From: Halichoerus grypus
Taxonomy: Eukaryota; Chordata; Mammalia; Carnivora; Phocidae
Assembly (NCBI RefSeq): GCF_964656455.1
Contig: NC_135717.1
Span: 140,258,308-140,322,307, forward strand
Reading direction: 5' to 3'
DNA: 64,000 nt
Shown here: positions 24,908 through 36,500 of the stretch, piece by piece
Position numbering within the stretch: the first letter of the stretch is position 1
Layout: each line of letters begins with the position of its first letter
Position numbers and translations under genes: made by a program
Notes under the pieces: generated by a model
What the model saw: only the letters and a program-made list of their open reading frames with translations
Database searches by the model: none
What the model was told of the DNA's origin: nothing

Positions 24908-25109
24908 GGGGCGCCTGAGTGGCTCAGTCGTTAAGCGTCTGCCTTCGGCTTGGGTCATGATCCCGGGGTCCTGGGATCGGGCCCCACATCGGGCTCCCTG
25001 CTCCGCGGGAAGCCTGCTTCTCCCGCTCCCACTCCCTCTGCTTGTGTTCCCTCTTTCGCTGTGTCTCTCTCTGTGAAATAAATAAAAATAAAATCTTAAA
25101 AAAAAAAAA
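24908..25109 (+). mobile_element. CAN SINE, full length, young
   Basis: The head gcgcctgagtggctcagtcg and the full body are present, and the tail is an A run. A perfect 17-bp target-site duplication, aatatgaaaccatattt, lies at 24891-24907 and 25110-25126. The long frames at 24767-25144 (minus) and 24849-25076 (plus) are translations of the SINE. Confidence 0.97.
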
Positions 25110-25126
25110 AATATGAAACCATATTT

Positions 25127-25525
25127 AAATCCCCCACTTATCAAAGCCCACTGAACTATATTCTTTATTCTATCTGGATTCTTGATTAATAACTTCAGTG
25201 TATCTTATAATGTCTCTAAGACACCCAGATCCTGATTTTTTGGTCTTGCTTATACTTTCTGAATTCCTATACTTTAGGCTCATAGAGTCCTATTCTGCTA
25301 TCAGTTTTTATGCCAATCCTGTGGATGATTTTTTTTCCCCACAGACCACATTCTAAGCATTTTATCTTTTTATTTATACATGAAATTATTTATTTCAGTC
25401 TTTGAAGACAATTTTCTTCTAAAGCTAGATCTTCTAAATCTACTTTTTATTTAATACCCATCTAATTCCTGAGCCATCTTGCTCCTATGAGGATGCCTTC
25501 ATTTTTCAAGTCTATTCAGTGTCCC
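25127..25525. other. Unique DNA, nothing recognised
   Basis: No repeat family or exon is visible in this AT-rich stretch. Confidence 0.4.
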
Positions 25526-26110
25526 TTTAAGGGAAAGATGGAGGCATTTTGGACTAGGATTGGGGCTGCAAAGATGGTGAGAGGTGGCCAGATTTGGGTC
25601 ATTATGCCAATCACTGTTGAGCAGTTCTACCAGAATTTGATGTCTATTTCTCAATAGTAGCCCCAAAAGTTGTTTTAGGATCTAATATAAAACCTTAAAT
25701 GAAATAATATATTTTCACTAGAGGTTAAAAGCGATCACAGTCTTCAAGTAATCAAAACATTTAATATTTCCTGCACAGTTTTTTCATTCAATAAGTATTT
25801 ATTAAGTGCCTTTTAAGTGCCAGGTACTCTGCTAGATATCAGCAGTTCTACTGAGCATAAAATAGACAATGTCTTCCAGAGTTCAGAGAAAGCTTAGAAG
25901 AAAAATAATCAGTTTTATTACAAAGAAGTGTGATGAGTGCTCTGGGAAATTACACTGAGGCTTGTGAATCTATAGAGGAGGATTCCATTTAGTCAAGAGG
26001 CAATGACTCTTATCTGAGATCCAAAGAATGGTAAGAAGTAACCCTATCCTAGCGCTAAGGAGAGAAAGCTGCAAAGGACAGTGCCCCTGACCTTGAAGAA
26101 CATATCAAAC
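25526..26110 (-). mobile_element. L2 fragments, antisense
   Basis: Two parts are visible. About 25526-25600 (cattttggactaggattggg, then ggtggccagatttgggtc) closely resembles 22880-22955 in the other L2. About 25783-26110 begins with the L2 tail complement (attcaataagtatttattaa, gccaggtactctgctag). Since the two parts are not in the normal L2 order, they are probably separate insertions. Confidence 0.7.
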
Positions 26111-26169
26111 AGGGGTATATATGCTTTCTGAGAGGTCGTACTAGAAATAGTTCAAATAAACAGAAAATT

Positions 26170-26340
26170 TTTTAGACCAACAACTCTTAACTTTGCACTC
26201 AAAATTCACCTAAGCTTCATTAAAAAAAAAAAAATCTATGCCTAGTCACCCCAAAATTTTGAATTAAACTTCCTGGGTGTGGATCCTGGAAATTTCCATT
26301 TAGTGGACTCTCTAGTGACTCTTGTATATAATAATGCTGG
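26170..26340 (+). mobile_element. MER5-like hAT fragment
   Basis: The string acaactcttaactttgcact, then aaaattcacctaagcttc and ttcctgggtgtggatcctgg, has the MER5 layout, including a run of A at the usual place. It is strongly diverged. A second MER5-like piece may follow at about 26390-26525 (tccatttgattctggttc, then gcagaccacac). Confidence 0.45.
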
Positions 26341-26525
26341 GGAATCATTGCCTAAGACTTAAACATAGGTTTTCCTGAGAATCCTCTATGCACGTTTTAC
26401 ATCTGCAGATTCTTGAGCACACCTGAGAACATTGAGGGTCTAGAACTAAGAGGTCCAGATTCTTCATTTTTAAAAATCAGTCCATTTGATTCTGGTTCAA
26501 GAGTAGGCAGACCACACATGGATAA

Positions 26526-27035
26526 ACTGTGCTGTAAAGCTTTACAGCAACATTATATGTTAAGAAGATGACTATGGACTAGATAGTGATTTAAGTTTTA
26601 GAAGAAGATTGGGTATAATCAACTGGATGGTGTCTTAGTTTCTGGCCACATCTAGCTCAAGTCAGCTCCCACTCAAGCCTAACTGACCAGTTACTACTCT
26701 GATGTACAAATGGCAAACCACATTTCTTTGCTCATAAAAATATAAGTGTATGCAGAACTTTCAATATGTAAGGAAAGCACATGGGCTTTCCCAATTCTCT
26801 TATTTGTTTTTGTAACAATTCTGAGATCTATGGGGTTAAGTCACCATTATATAGCTCTTGCTTTCAGAAAGAACTGAGAAAAAAATTATTATACTACCTC
26901 CTGATTCTTTATAATGTAGGCAAAACCTGACATTTTCTGTAGGCAGGTGTTCAATCCTTCTGAGAAAAGCATAGTGCACTTTGTAGCTGCTTCCCATACC
27001 TCTTCCCAGACTATCCCTGCCTTATAGCCAGAGTG
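26526..27035. other. Unique DNA, nothing recognised
   Basis: No repeat family or exon is visible. Confidence 0.4.
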
Positions 27036-27039
27036 TAGT

Positions 27040-27523
27040 TTTCCTCCTGTGGTTTCTCATCATTCTTTATGATGAAGTCATTTTTTTAATGAGGCCCACC
27101 ATGCTCTATAGGATGTGCCCAACCCTCCTTCAACTGCATATCTCCTCTTTCTTTGCTTTATTAAATATGCCACACACCTCTATGTCATAGGGCCCCTTCT
27201 TCCATGCAATCTCCTCTACCTGGAGATAGTAGTCTCTGCTTCCTCCCATGTCAACACAACTAAATACTCATCTTTCACATGGCAGCTCAGGAGTCACCTA
27301 CTTAGAGAATCCAGCCTTAATTCCCAGCCAAGGGCAGTTTTTATTTAACACTATTTCTGTCTCATAGAGTGTTTTCCAGAATGTTATTATATACTCTTTC
27401 ATAAGTTTATTTGCTTAATGTCTCCATAATTAGACTGATAGAAACTATGTGTGTGTGTCTTTATATTCACTGTATTGACTACACATAGCAGATGCTTAAT
27501 AAATATTTGTTGAAGAACAGAAT
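27040..27523 (+). mobile_element. L2 LINE 3' part, sense
   Basis: The run includes caggagtcacctacttagag (compare the L2 ctcagagaggcc box), atagactgatagaaactatg and the 3' end agatgcttaataaatatttg followed by ttgaagaacagaatgaa. The intact 3' terminus fixes the strand. The 77-codon frame at 27115-27348 lies inside it. Confidence 0.8.
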
Positions 27524-27574
27524 GAAGAGTTTAAAATACTCCAAGAGAGTCAGGTTTGTGATTTCAGTTCATTC

Positions 27575-27660
27575 CACTGGTTCATTGTATATTTATTTAA
27601 TATTTGTTATATGCTGAACCCATTAATAAGCACCAGGAATGCAGAAATGAATTAACTGTT
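27575..27660 (-). mobile_element. L2 3'-end scrap, antisense
   Basis: The string tattatatgct-like text (atttgttatatgctgaaccc), then gcaccaggaatgcagaaatg, resembles the complement of the L2 end. Short and diverged. Confidence 0.5.
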
Positions 27661-28064
27661 TGTGAGCTATAACCACAATATGCACCCTCAGTTTTAGCCA
27701 ACTTTCTTGCAATTAGATGTTGTTGTATCACCTGTTTGTATCTCACTAATGCATCTCCCGTACTTATCTGCAATCAACTTGGGCATATTCCATTATATTC
27801 CTTCTGTTTTTTGTTTTGTTTTGTTTTGTTTTTCCCGTACAACACCTAGCTCATTTCCAGGGAGTCTGAATAAGGCATCCAATCAAATCCAATTCTAGAA
27901 AACAAACTAAAACCTCAGATTAATTTTTGATTTAGTATGTGAAAAAGCACTTTTGTCTAGGTAGTTATAAAACATAAGGACTGGCAAAACATTTAGGAGA
28001 TTAAGTAGTCCATCTCTTTTTTTTCTTTATATGAATATAAGATTCTATCATATCAATTTTGTTT
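27661..28064. other. Unique DNA with a (TTTTG)n run
   Basis: The run ttttgttttgttttgttttg lies at about 27806-27831. Nothing else is assigned. Confidence 0.45.
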
Positions 28065-28081
28065 AAAAAATCTAGGGTATT

Positions 28082-28270
28082 GGGCGCCTGGGTGGCTCAG
28101 TTGGTTAAGAGACTGCCTTCAGCTCGGGTCATGATCCTGGAATCCCTGAATCGAGGCCCACATCGGGCTCCCTGCTCGGCGGGGAGTCTGCTTCTCCCTC
28201 TTACCCTCCCCCCTCTCATGTGCTCTTTCTCATTCTCTCTCTCACAAATAAATAAATAAAATCTTTAAAA
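28082..28270 (+). mobile_element. CAN SINE, full length, young
   Basis: The head gcgcctgggtggctcagttg belongs to the 'ttggttaag' subtype shared with 31232, unlike the 'tcgttaag' subtype at 5197, 24908 and 42998. A perfect 17-bp duplication, aaaaaatctagggtatt, lies at 28065-28081 and 28271-28287. Confidence 0.97.
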
Positions 28271-28287
28271 AAAAAATCTAGGGTATT

Positions 28288-29104
28288 TTTGATAATTTCT
28301 AGTGAAAAAGCAATTCAAATACTTTCATTAAAAACAACTCTCATAAGAAACACAATTTATTTTTCCTTAAGTCTAACCTAAAATCTATATTCAAATATGA
28401 TCATAACTCTTCAAATACTTGATACCATTTGTAATAGTGTTTAGAATTCTTCTTCCCTTTAACCATTCTATATCAAAAATATTTGGTGCAAATATTTTTT
28501 TCTCTTTGAAAACATATTCCAAAATCTTCATATTAAATTTAAGTTAAAAAGTTTAAAGCTAAAGTTGTACTCTTATTCTTCATAGACCTGACTCCATTTT
28601 AAATGTTTGTAACATTGTCCCTTCATTTTGAATAACAATAAGTCACCAACTTTTAATATATTTGCTTTTCCTCGTTTTGGTTTAACTATGTACATCAATT
28701 AACATCACCTTTTTCTCTTTGGGAATTTATCTGATTAATATTGTTTCTACCTGTATCACTTACTACCTTGCTAATGGTTTGGAATAGAAGAGTCACAGTC
28801 TAAATAGTCAAAATAATAAAACTGTATGTATCATAGAGTCTTAGACAATAAAGATTACATTTATATTATTCTAGTTCTATGCAGCCAGCAGATCTGTATC
28901 TAATGGACCAAACTAAGTACCATAGCATCTATTTAAATAAATTCAAAGTACATAGTTGTCAGAAACACTCAGTTCTACATGAAGACAGATTGTTCAGAGG
29001 CTTAGGTTAGTGACACAGTAATATTCTTAATCCATCACGGTTATCCTTCATATTGATAATCTTTCATGTTCATACTTATTGAATATATAATGCTAGTGTT
29101 TGTT
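28288..29104. other. AT-rich unique DNA, nothing recognised
   Basis: No repeat family or exon is visible. Confidence 0.45.
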
Positions 29105-29250
29105 TTTGCCAAAGTGAGGTAGACCAGGATTAGCTATATTTTACAAATAAAAAGAGGTAAGGAAAAGTTAAATGACTTTGCCAAGGTCACACAGTGAGTA
29201 CACAGAAGATCTAAGATGAAAACAAAGTGCAATGAGCCATGATGCCTCCC
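29105..29250 (-). mobile_element. MIR, antisense
   Basis: The core aatgactttgccaaggtcac, then acagtgagtacacag, is a clear match to the complement of the MIR core. Confidence 0.8.
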
Positions 29251-30540
29251 TTCCCAGGAAATCATTTATCAAGCAGTTATCCCAAATCAAGATTAATTGG
29301 GTCAGATGATAGCTCTTCCTTCACCAAAGCACATTCAACTCATATAGCTGAGATCTGTTATTTGTGTGTTACCATTCTAAATAGAGTATGAAATGGAAAG
29401 AAAAAAAAAAAACCCAAAGTTAAAGAAAGAAGTTGTTTCCCTCTAATTACATCAAAAATATTATATCCTTTCCCTATCACATCTGTGTGAGTTAGGGCAT
29501 TATAGGGAATCTCTCACACGTTATGTCCAGATAAAAGCTAAAAAGAATAGGTTCATGGCTCTTCAATGCTCTAATCTTGTACTTGTTGTTTCTAGAATTA
29601 AAGCTGCCTGGAGTGTGTTTCCATAAGCATTATGTTTTCCTTTGGAGTCAAATTGTTCCTGTTTAAACAGCTGTCCTCAGTTCTACTGCTGTCATACTGG
29701 TTGCAATTATATTTCAACTGAAAACCATTGTTGCATTTTTATTTATAACTTGGCAAAAGAGAGTGACTTAAACTACATGGAGGTCAGTTTTTCAGAACTG
29801 AGATCAATTAAATTATTTAGCAAATGCACCGGTGTCAGAAATATTATCCCATGGTATATTTATAAATTTAAAGGGGAAAAACTCAATTACAAAATCCATG
29901 AGCATTAAATGGGTAGCAGTGCTTTCTGCAACTTAATTTGAAATGGATTTTAAACTGAGTAAGAGTTGTTTCTAATGATGTCATGGAGGAGGCAGTGACT
30001 GCTAAGTTCCCATCTATGCTTAGGATTTAAATATCTGCATTTGGTCTCCTATTCACTTTGTAACAACGTAATAAATGACTCCCAACAAGGCATTCTTTGA
30101 GAAAATTATTCACTTTGATTAGAAGGATAGGGCAGTATGATGGATAGAGGCCACCATAGACCCAGATTTCACCACACACTAGCTAAAATCACTTTGGACC
30201 TTACAAGACACAAAACACCAGTCCCTTCAATCATCTACCTCCAGATATGGACAAAGGGCTTATTGTGTTCCTATCACTTCTCTTACTTCCATCACCCACT
30301 TTTAAAGATACCAGCTGTGAGGATTTGTTGACTTATTTAAAATCCCTGATGAAAATAGGGAGAAAGTATAAAGACTCAATAATATTTCATAACACTTCCA
30401 AAAGTGGTGTTAAAGAAGACAACCTGAAGACAGCTAACTGAAACCAGGAAACTGTTCTGCTTTTCAGGTGCACATATTCACATTTAAGGAAAGGATGATT
30501 TCAGATCAGGAGAAAAGAATATTAGAAATATTAGAAATAA
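29251..30540. other. Unique DNA, nothing recognised
   Basis: The 88-codon + frame at 29642-29908 and those at 30137-30441 have no domain or signal I can recognise. Confidence 0.4.
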
Positions 30541-31790
30541 TAGTAAGCACATTCCACACTTGTTTTGTGCCAGGCACTGTGCTAAATGTTAAGAATACAG
30601 AAATAAGCAAGCATAGCCCTATCTTCAAAGATCCCACAATTTAATAAAATAATCAGGCACATGAGCAAATAACCACAATGGAATGGTAGTCTCTCTAATT
30701 GAGGCATGTACATAAACCAGAAAACATCAAGTAGGGTAGTTTGAAAAAATAGTAAAAGTTTCACTGGAAAGATAACGGTTTAATGGTTTTGCAAAGTTGT
30801 TTTTTTTTTTTTAACCACAGAATTGATAAATAGGGAGGGGTTGTGAGCAATGTGTGTGACACAACATTGGGAAATATAAAAGATCATGACACACTGTGGG
30901 GGTAGGAGACTTCAGCACGGTCAGAAAATGTTGAGTTGGGAGCCAATGTTGGAAGAAGAGGTCAAAAATGTAAAGAGAGATTAGGTTGATAAAGGCCCTG
31001 CATGCTCTGCCAAGGAATTTTAGGAAGCAGCTGTTGAAGATTTTAACCAGAAAATTGACATGACTAGACTGTACTTTGATAAAATAACTCTGTCAACAAG
31101 GTAATAAATGGCTAGAAGGAGAAGCATTTAAAATTGGAAACTCGTGGTGGGGAGTCTAGTAAGGAAGCCATGGCAATGGTTCAGGTAGAAGGGGAAGAGG
31201 TCAGTGGGGATGGTTAAAAAGGAATCTATTTGGGCGCCTGGGTGGCTCAGTTGGTTAAGAGACTGCCTTCGGCTCAGGTCATGATCCTGGAGTCCTGGGA
31301 TCGAGTCCCACATCGGGCTCCCTGCTCAGCTGGGGGTCTGCTTCTCCCTCTGACCCTCTTCCCTCTCGTGTTCTCTGTCTCTCATTCTCTCTCTCTCAAA
31401 TAAATAAATAAAAAATCTTTAAAAAAAAAGGAATCTATTTGAAAGAAAATTGCTAGTGTTTATTAGAAGGCACGGGTGGCTATGGATAATGAAGGAAGAG
31501 GAGGAGACCAGGTTTATTCTATTAGTAGGAGGATCTCTAGGTTTAAAGCAAAAGATATGGTTTTCAAAGTTTCTTTATAGCCATTCAGTTCTTTTTTTTT
31601 TTTTTTTAAGTGATACAGATTTGGGGTGAAAACTGAGTGCTAGAGAGGAAAAAAGTGCTAGAAACAGGTGTCATTTGGTTGGATAGGGCCAAGTAAGTCA
31701 TATAAAGACCTAGAAGAAAACATCTGCAATTTGAAGGTGGGGGAGAGTCTAAAGCTGAAGCAGAAGGACTTTCCTGGAAGAAGTTGTTCC
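30541..31790 (-). mobile_element. L2 LINE, over 1 kb, antisense, split by a SINE
   Basis: It begins tgccaggcactgtgctaaat and cttcaaagatcccacaattt (L2 tail complement). It continues through aaaggccctgcatgctctgc, ctgtcaacaaggtaataaat, ggaagccatggcaatggttc and, after the SINE at 31232-31424, through a decayed gtagaaggatct-like stretch to about 31790. It is the longest L2 copy in the window. Confidence 0.8.
31232..31424 (+). mobile_element. CAN SINE, full length, nested in L2
   Basis: The head is gcgcctgggtggctcagttg and the tail is an A run. A perfect 16-bp duplication, aaaaaggaatctattt, lies at 31216-31231 and 31425-31440. It inserted into the older antisense L2. Confidence 0.97.
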
Positions 31791-31879
31791 TTATAGCTAT
31801 CATTGTTTAGCTTCAATAAACAAGACCCAGACTAAGTCCTTTAATAGTTAAAATATTTCTTGAGAATAATTTGAGAATG

Positions 31880-32330
31880 ATACATGTTAATCCCAGTTCC
31901 ATGAATTAGCAGGAGTATGACCCTGTGAGAATCCCTTAGTCTCTGAGACTCAGTTTTATTGTCTATTTATTTATTTATTTATTTATTTATTTATTTTGAG
32001 AGAGTGCACATGCATTCACACGACCATGCACAGGAGCGAGGGGGAGAGGGAGGGAGAGAGAGAGAATCTTAAGCAAGCTCCACATTCAGCATGGAGCCCG
32101 ATGTGGGGCTTGATCTCATGACCCTAAGGTCATGACCTGAGCAGAAATCAAGAGTCAGGTGCTTAACTGACTGAGCTACCCAGGTGCCCCTATAATCCTT
32201 AAGATGGGAGAATAATACTTCCTCATAGAATTATTTTGGGGATTAAATGAAACAACAAAGGTAAGGTACTTTATGTTCTTCTCAGCATATAATAAGCACT
32301 TTGTAAATGGTAGCTATTTGCAAATTTTTA
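31880..32330 (+). mobile_element. MIR, sense, split by a SINE
   Basis: The left half, about 31880-31963, has gcaggagtatgaccctgtga and gactcagttttattgtc. The right half, 32191-32330, has tcctcatagaattattttgg, ggattaaatgaaac and gcatataataagcactttg. They join into one MIR once the antisense SINE between them is removed. Confidence 0.8.
31964..32190 (-). mobile_element. CAN SINE, antisense, older, nested in MIR
   Basis: A long (TTTA)n tail complement is followed by a GA-rich run, the body gtggggcttgatctcatgac and the head complement gagctacccaggtgcccc. Any target-site duplication is short (ctat). Divergence and the expanded tail suggest an older copy. Confidence 0.92.
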
Positions 32331-32396
32331 TTGAAAGTAGATCATGTAGCAGTTAAGCTGAGTTGCTGTACCTCAAATTTATATTCCTTTCTATCT

Positions 32397-32560
32397 TGTT
32401 CACTCCCTTATTCATTCAGCAAGCGGTTTTTGAGCCGCTGTCCTATATCAAACTACATCTGGAGGTACAGATCACTAATTATCGTCTAACAGTCTAATAG
32501 GGAAAGAAATGCAGTCAAAATAAAGACAGCACAGTATGATCCCACAGCTTATAAATCCAC
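32397..32560 (-). mobile_element. L2 3'-end fragment, antisense
   Basis: The string cttattcattcagcaagcgg, then gccgctgtcctatatc and ctaacagtctaatagggaaa, follows the complement of the L2 end. Confidence 0.65.
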
Positions 32561-32615
32561 GGACATGACAAGTCATTAACATGCATTCTGTTAATATCCT
32601 TCTTAAAATAATTTA

Positions 32616-32702
32616 TCCCTGCTCAGCGGGCAGTCTACTTCTCCCTCTACCCCTCCCCCCTGTTCGTGCTCTCTCTCTCTCTCAAATAAATAAACAAAAT
32701 AT
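32616..32702 (+). mobile_element. CAN SINE, 5'-truncated
   Basis: Only the second half is present: ccctgctcagcgggcagtc, the CT-rich run and the AATAAATAAAC tail. A 13-bp duplication, ttaaaataattta, lies at 32603-32615 and 32703-32715 and brackets exactly the truncated piece. The element was therefore inserted already truncated. Confidence 0.93.
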
Positions 32703-32715
32703 TTAAAATAATTTA

Positions 32716-35521
32716 ATTTGGGAGTGATTGTTTGAAACTATTGCACAAATTTGAAGCCCAGTTAAGTTAGCCAAAAGATAACCAGCTTGAATTACCACCA
32801 GCAGTCCCAGAATTATACTGCAACACTCAGAGAGGATATGGCTACATAAATCAATGTATATGATGATGATTAGTATCATAATTATACTAAATGCAAACAT
32901 TCTAACTCAGGACTCCACCTAACACAGTTGGTACCTGTATAGATGTAATGATCAAGAGTAGCCAACATGAGAGACTTTTTTTAATGATTCACCTGTCCTG
33001 TTGGTGCTATGTTAGTTGCTTTTAACTTTTAACTTTGTTAGGTAAAATGCCATTTGGGTTTTTTGTTTTGTTTTTAATTTTTGTTTTTTAGAAGTGAGGA
33101 AACAACCCACAGCATTTTTTCCTACTAAAATCCATTCATGCCAGAGAAAGAGAAAATTGTTGGCTAGAGAAACCAGAAGCAAAATTTCAAAGTGAAGTCA
33201 AACAAAATACTAATCAATTCTTATATGTATTAAAATGCTTTCATTTTCATAACCCATTTAGCAAGTAGGTGTTTCCTGTGATGCAAAGATACATTAATTT
33301 TTTTTTCTTTCAACACCTCTACAAATTGCTTTTGTGTAATACACTGCACATAGGATACTCACCCAGAGAGCTGATGTAAACCTCATTTTGAGAAACAAAA
33401 GCAGTGTCAATTTATATGGCAAGAGAATGAATACTACATTCCAAGTTGATATAGAATCTGACACTTCGAATCTAAAATAAATTATTTGGAAGGCCTACTA
33501 TCTTTTTTCCCTGACCTTGTTATTAACAGCATTTGTGACCTCATATGCAAATGAAGTAAAATAGTAAGGATGTTTTTCATCAGTATGAATTAGCAGGTTT
33601 TTACTGTATGTTTCTGTGATCATCAGTTTATTTCCCAAAGTGTAATTCCGACCTCCTTAAATCAATTTAACCAGCAGCATGTTGCGAATGTGACTCATTT
33701 CATCTAGACCTGTGATTAGCATTATGTTGCTGCAATGAGACCACCTGACAAATTTTTCAGCCTAGAAGTTGTCCATTTCAATTAACAGGAAACTCAGGAC
33801 ATTTCCCTGTCAGGATAATAAAAGTGTGGGCTGATTTGCCTCCTCTCTTGAAAAAGAAAAAGATATTATGTACTGTGAATAGGAAGTCTACCTCCCTTTT
33901 TTTTTTTTTTTTTTTTCAGAACACAAAGTCTTAGCAGGAAGTGAATATAAATAATGGAAAACAATTCTGTATGCTGGAACTTAGAGAAGTGTGATTTCTT
34001 TTTTCTCCACATTATAGTGTATGTGCCAGGCATTCCTTTCCTAATTCTGTCACTCCTCTAGAAAAATAGATGGGCACATCCATGAATTTATATTGCTGAT
34101 CTTGCCTGCTGTTACCTGTCCATAGCAATAGACCTGGGTTTTCTGTGCTTTGAAAAGGAAATACTTTGAAGAAAATGCATCATTCTAATGTTTAAATATT
34201 GTTTGCTATCTGAATCCTTTGAAAAAACTTGCGGTGTTTAATTCTCAGGCCAGTGCTAAGCAAGGCTACCTAATGGGTGGCGAAGGAAAAATGCACTGCG
34301 AAGACAACTCTAAATAGCTTCATGAAGAATTGGTTCAGCTTTTCAATAATACTTTAATAAGATTAGAAACTCTGACATCGTCTTAGTCAACATCGGCACG
34401 TGCTGGACTGCACATGTAAACCATAGCTTTTCTGGTCCAATTTAATTTCTCTGTGTTCTAATCTTGATATATGTCTTTTTTGTTAATAGTTTTCATAAGC
34501 CTACATCAGAGAGGAAAACAAACCAAAGCAAATCTTCTTTCAATATAAAAACATCCCTGCAAATATATGCATTCTTTAGATAGACTGTTCTGTATGGTTA
34601 AGCTTCACAAACTCATCTCTGCTGCAGGCGGCAGATTTAGCTGGGAGACAACTGAATTATAAGATTGGTTTTGGACTACTGAGGAAAAAAATAGAGCTAA
34701 AGTGTGGAGATTCCATCATGAGGTGTAAAATAAGAACTTCTTCTTCCTATGTCAGTTTCTCTAACACTGGTTCATTTTCCTTTGTATGAAGAAGGGTCAT
34801 GATCCGGATCCCTCCCACTTGTCCTCCATGCGGTGGCCCTCAATTAACATTGTGCCTATATATGCAGTGATGAGAAGAGCCTAACATCTTGCAAACACCT
34901 CCTTTCTGGAAAACTTCCGATGATTATTTTAGAGATTTGCGAACTGAAAGGATGAGTACCTAGCCCTCTAAAAAATCATTTTAAAGATGAAAACTGCTGT
35001 TCCAAGAGTTTGATTTTCTCCAAATCAGAAAGTCAGCTAGTTATGGAAGTACAGAGTGCCATCATCTGCCCCCTAGAAAAGCATTTGACCTTTCAGTGTG
35101 CTGTGTAACTTGACTACAAGAACCAGGGACTGAGAAAATTTATAGTGCCCACACCTAGGCGTCTTAAAGAAATAATTTAAAATAACTCATGTTTTTATTT
35201 TATCTTTCAAAGAGTTGAATTTTGTCTAAGTAGCACAGTTATTCATTTTTATTCTGCTGCCAAAATAAGTTCTAACATTTTAATGTCTTACATTTTAATG
35301 TTCCTTTTACTTTCTTATATTCTAATGCCTCTTTTACTTTTTCAAAACATCTTCAAATCATTTTCTTCTGTCACTGTTGCTGTCCAGTAAGGTATCTATT
35401 CTTATTTCTGTTTTGTTTTGTTTTTTTCTCCCCCACTGAGGACACGGAAAACAAGGGAGGTACAATACAATCTTACCAAGTTCACGAACCAGTCCACACA
35501 GACATTAACAATGTAATTACG
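32716..35521. other. Long unique stretch, candidate conserved noncoding DNA
   Basis: No repeat family is seen across about 2.8 kb apart from poly-T runs (about 33897-33917) and the degenerate repeat at 35268-35345. The segment 33520-33850 holds an octamer atgcaaat (33545-33552) and TAAT-core motifs and does not look like repeat decay. Conservation cannot be judged from one sequence. Confidence 0.35.
35268..35345. repeat. Degenerate tandem repeat, T-rich
   Basis: The words acattttaatgt, acattttaatgttcc and atattctaatgcctc repeat with ccttttactttctt / tcttttactttttc between them, giving about three imperfect units of 17-30 nt. Confidence 0.6.
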
Positions 35522-35743
35522 GGGGTGCCTGGGTGGCTCAGTCATTAAGCTTCTGTGTCTTGATTTCGGCTCAGATCATGATCTTGGGTTGTGAAATGGA
35601 GCCTGAGTCAAACCCCATATCGAGCCCCATGGGAAGCCCCACCTCAAGCCCCTCGGTGAGCTCTACACTCAGCAGGGAGTCTGCTGGAGATTCTCTGCCT
35701 CTCCCTCTGTCTCTCAAATAATAAGTACATCTTTAAAAAAAAA
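35522..35743 (+). mobile_element. CAN SINE, divergent older subtype
   Basis: The head gtgcctgggtggctcagtca is followed by an unusual body (tgtgaaatggagcctgagtc, then ccccatgggaagccccacc) and a normal CT-rich end and A-tail. A poor direct repeat (caatgtaattac against caattaattatg) flanks it. The open frame 35533-35721 is SINE-derived. Confidence 0.9.
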
Positions 35744-35859
35744 ACAATTAATTATGAATGCCAGTGATTTTGCAGAAGGAAAAGAGAGAGGAAATTTACC
35801 AAGTATGAGTGATTTGTGCTAAATTATTGGGAGAAGCTTTATGTGTTATTTCATTGAAT

Positions 35860-36008
35860 TATTGGTGGAAGAGCATTATCTCGAATTTTTTAAATGATAT
35901 ACTGAGTCTCTTACAGGGTAAATTCAGCTGAGGCCTTAAAACCATCTAGAGGCAAACCTGGGATTCAAACTCAGGATTGTCAGTCCTAAACAAATGCTTG
36001 ATCCTATA
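35860..36008 (-). mobile_element. MIR, antisense
   Basis: The string gaggcaaacctgggattcaa, then actcaggattgtcagtcc, is the complement of the MIR tRNA-related part (aacccaggcagtctgactcc). The core is decayed. Confidence 0.65.
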
Positions 36009-36012
36009 GATT

Positions 36013-36500
36013 AGTGGTTCTCAAAGTGTAGTCTGAGGACTCTGCGGGCCCAAAGACCATTTCAGGAAGTCTATGAGAGCAAAACTATTTTCCTAATATC
36101 TTCTTAAATCTCATTATCTAACAGTTTCACAAGGGAGTTTTCCAGAGGTTATAAGATATATTATAACACAACAAATTGACTAAAGAAGCAGACATGAGAG
36201 TCCAGCTATCTTGTATGAAATCAGATGTTTCAAAAGATCTGCAAATGTGTAAGACAGTGACCCTCTTCCTACAATTTTGTTTTGGAATATAGTTTTTAAA
36301 AATGTTAATTACATTAACATGTTATAGATTTATTGTTCATTGTTGTTTTAATAAATTAGTAACATTTCACATTTCTTATTTTTAATTTCTAATAGGTTAT
36401 ATATCTGTATATGGAACTTACATCGCAAAAGTTATCTTAGAATTCTCGATAATTTTTAAGAGCATAAAGGAGTTCTAAACCACAACATTTTAGAACCACC
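36013..36500 (+). mobile_element. hAT-Charlie-type nonautonomous DNA transposon
   Basis: The left end tagtggttctcaaagtgtag and the right end ttttagaaccacca form imperfect terminal inverted repeats. Near the left end comes caaagaccatttcaggaagt and gagagcaaaactattttc, as in Charlie-type elements with long A/T-rich insides. Near the right end comes aatttttaagagcataaagg. The exact family is not named. No transposase remains. Confidence 0.7.

Noticed and set aside
24767..25144. 125-codon minus-strand open frame with an R/G-rich product
   Set aside because: It is the reverse translation of a young CAN SINE. The same peptide pattern appears at other SINE copies such as 42859-43119.
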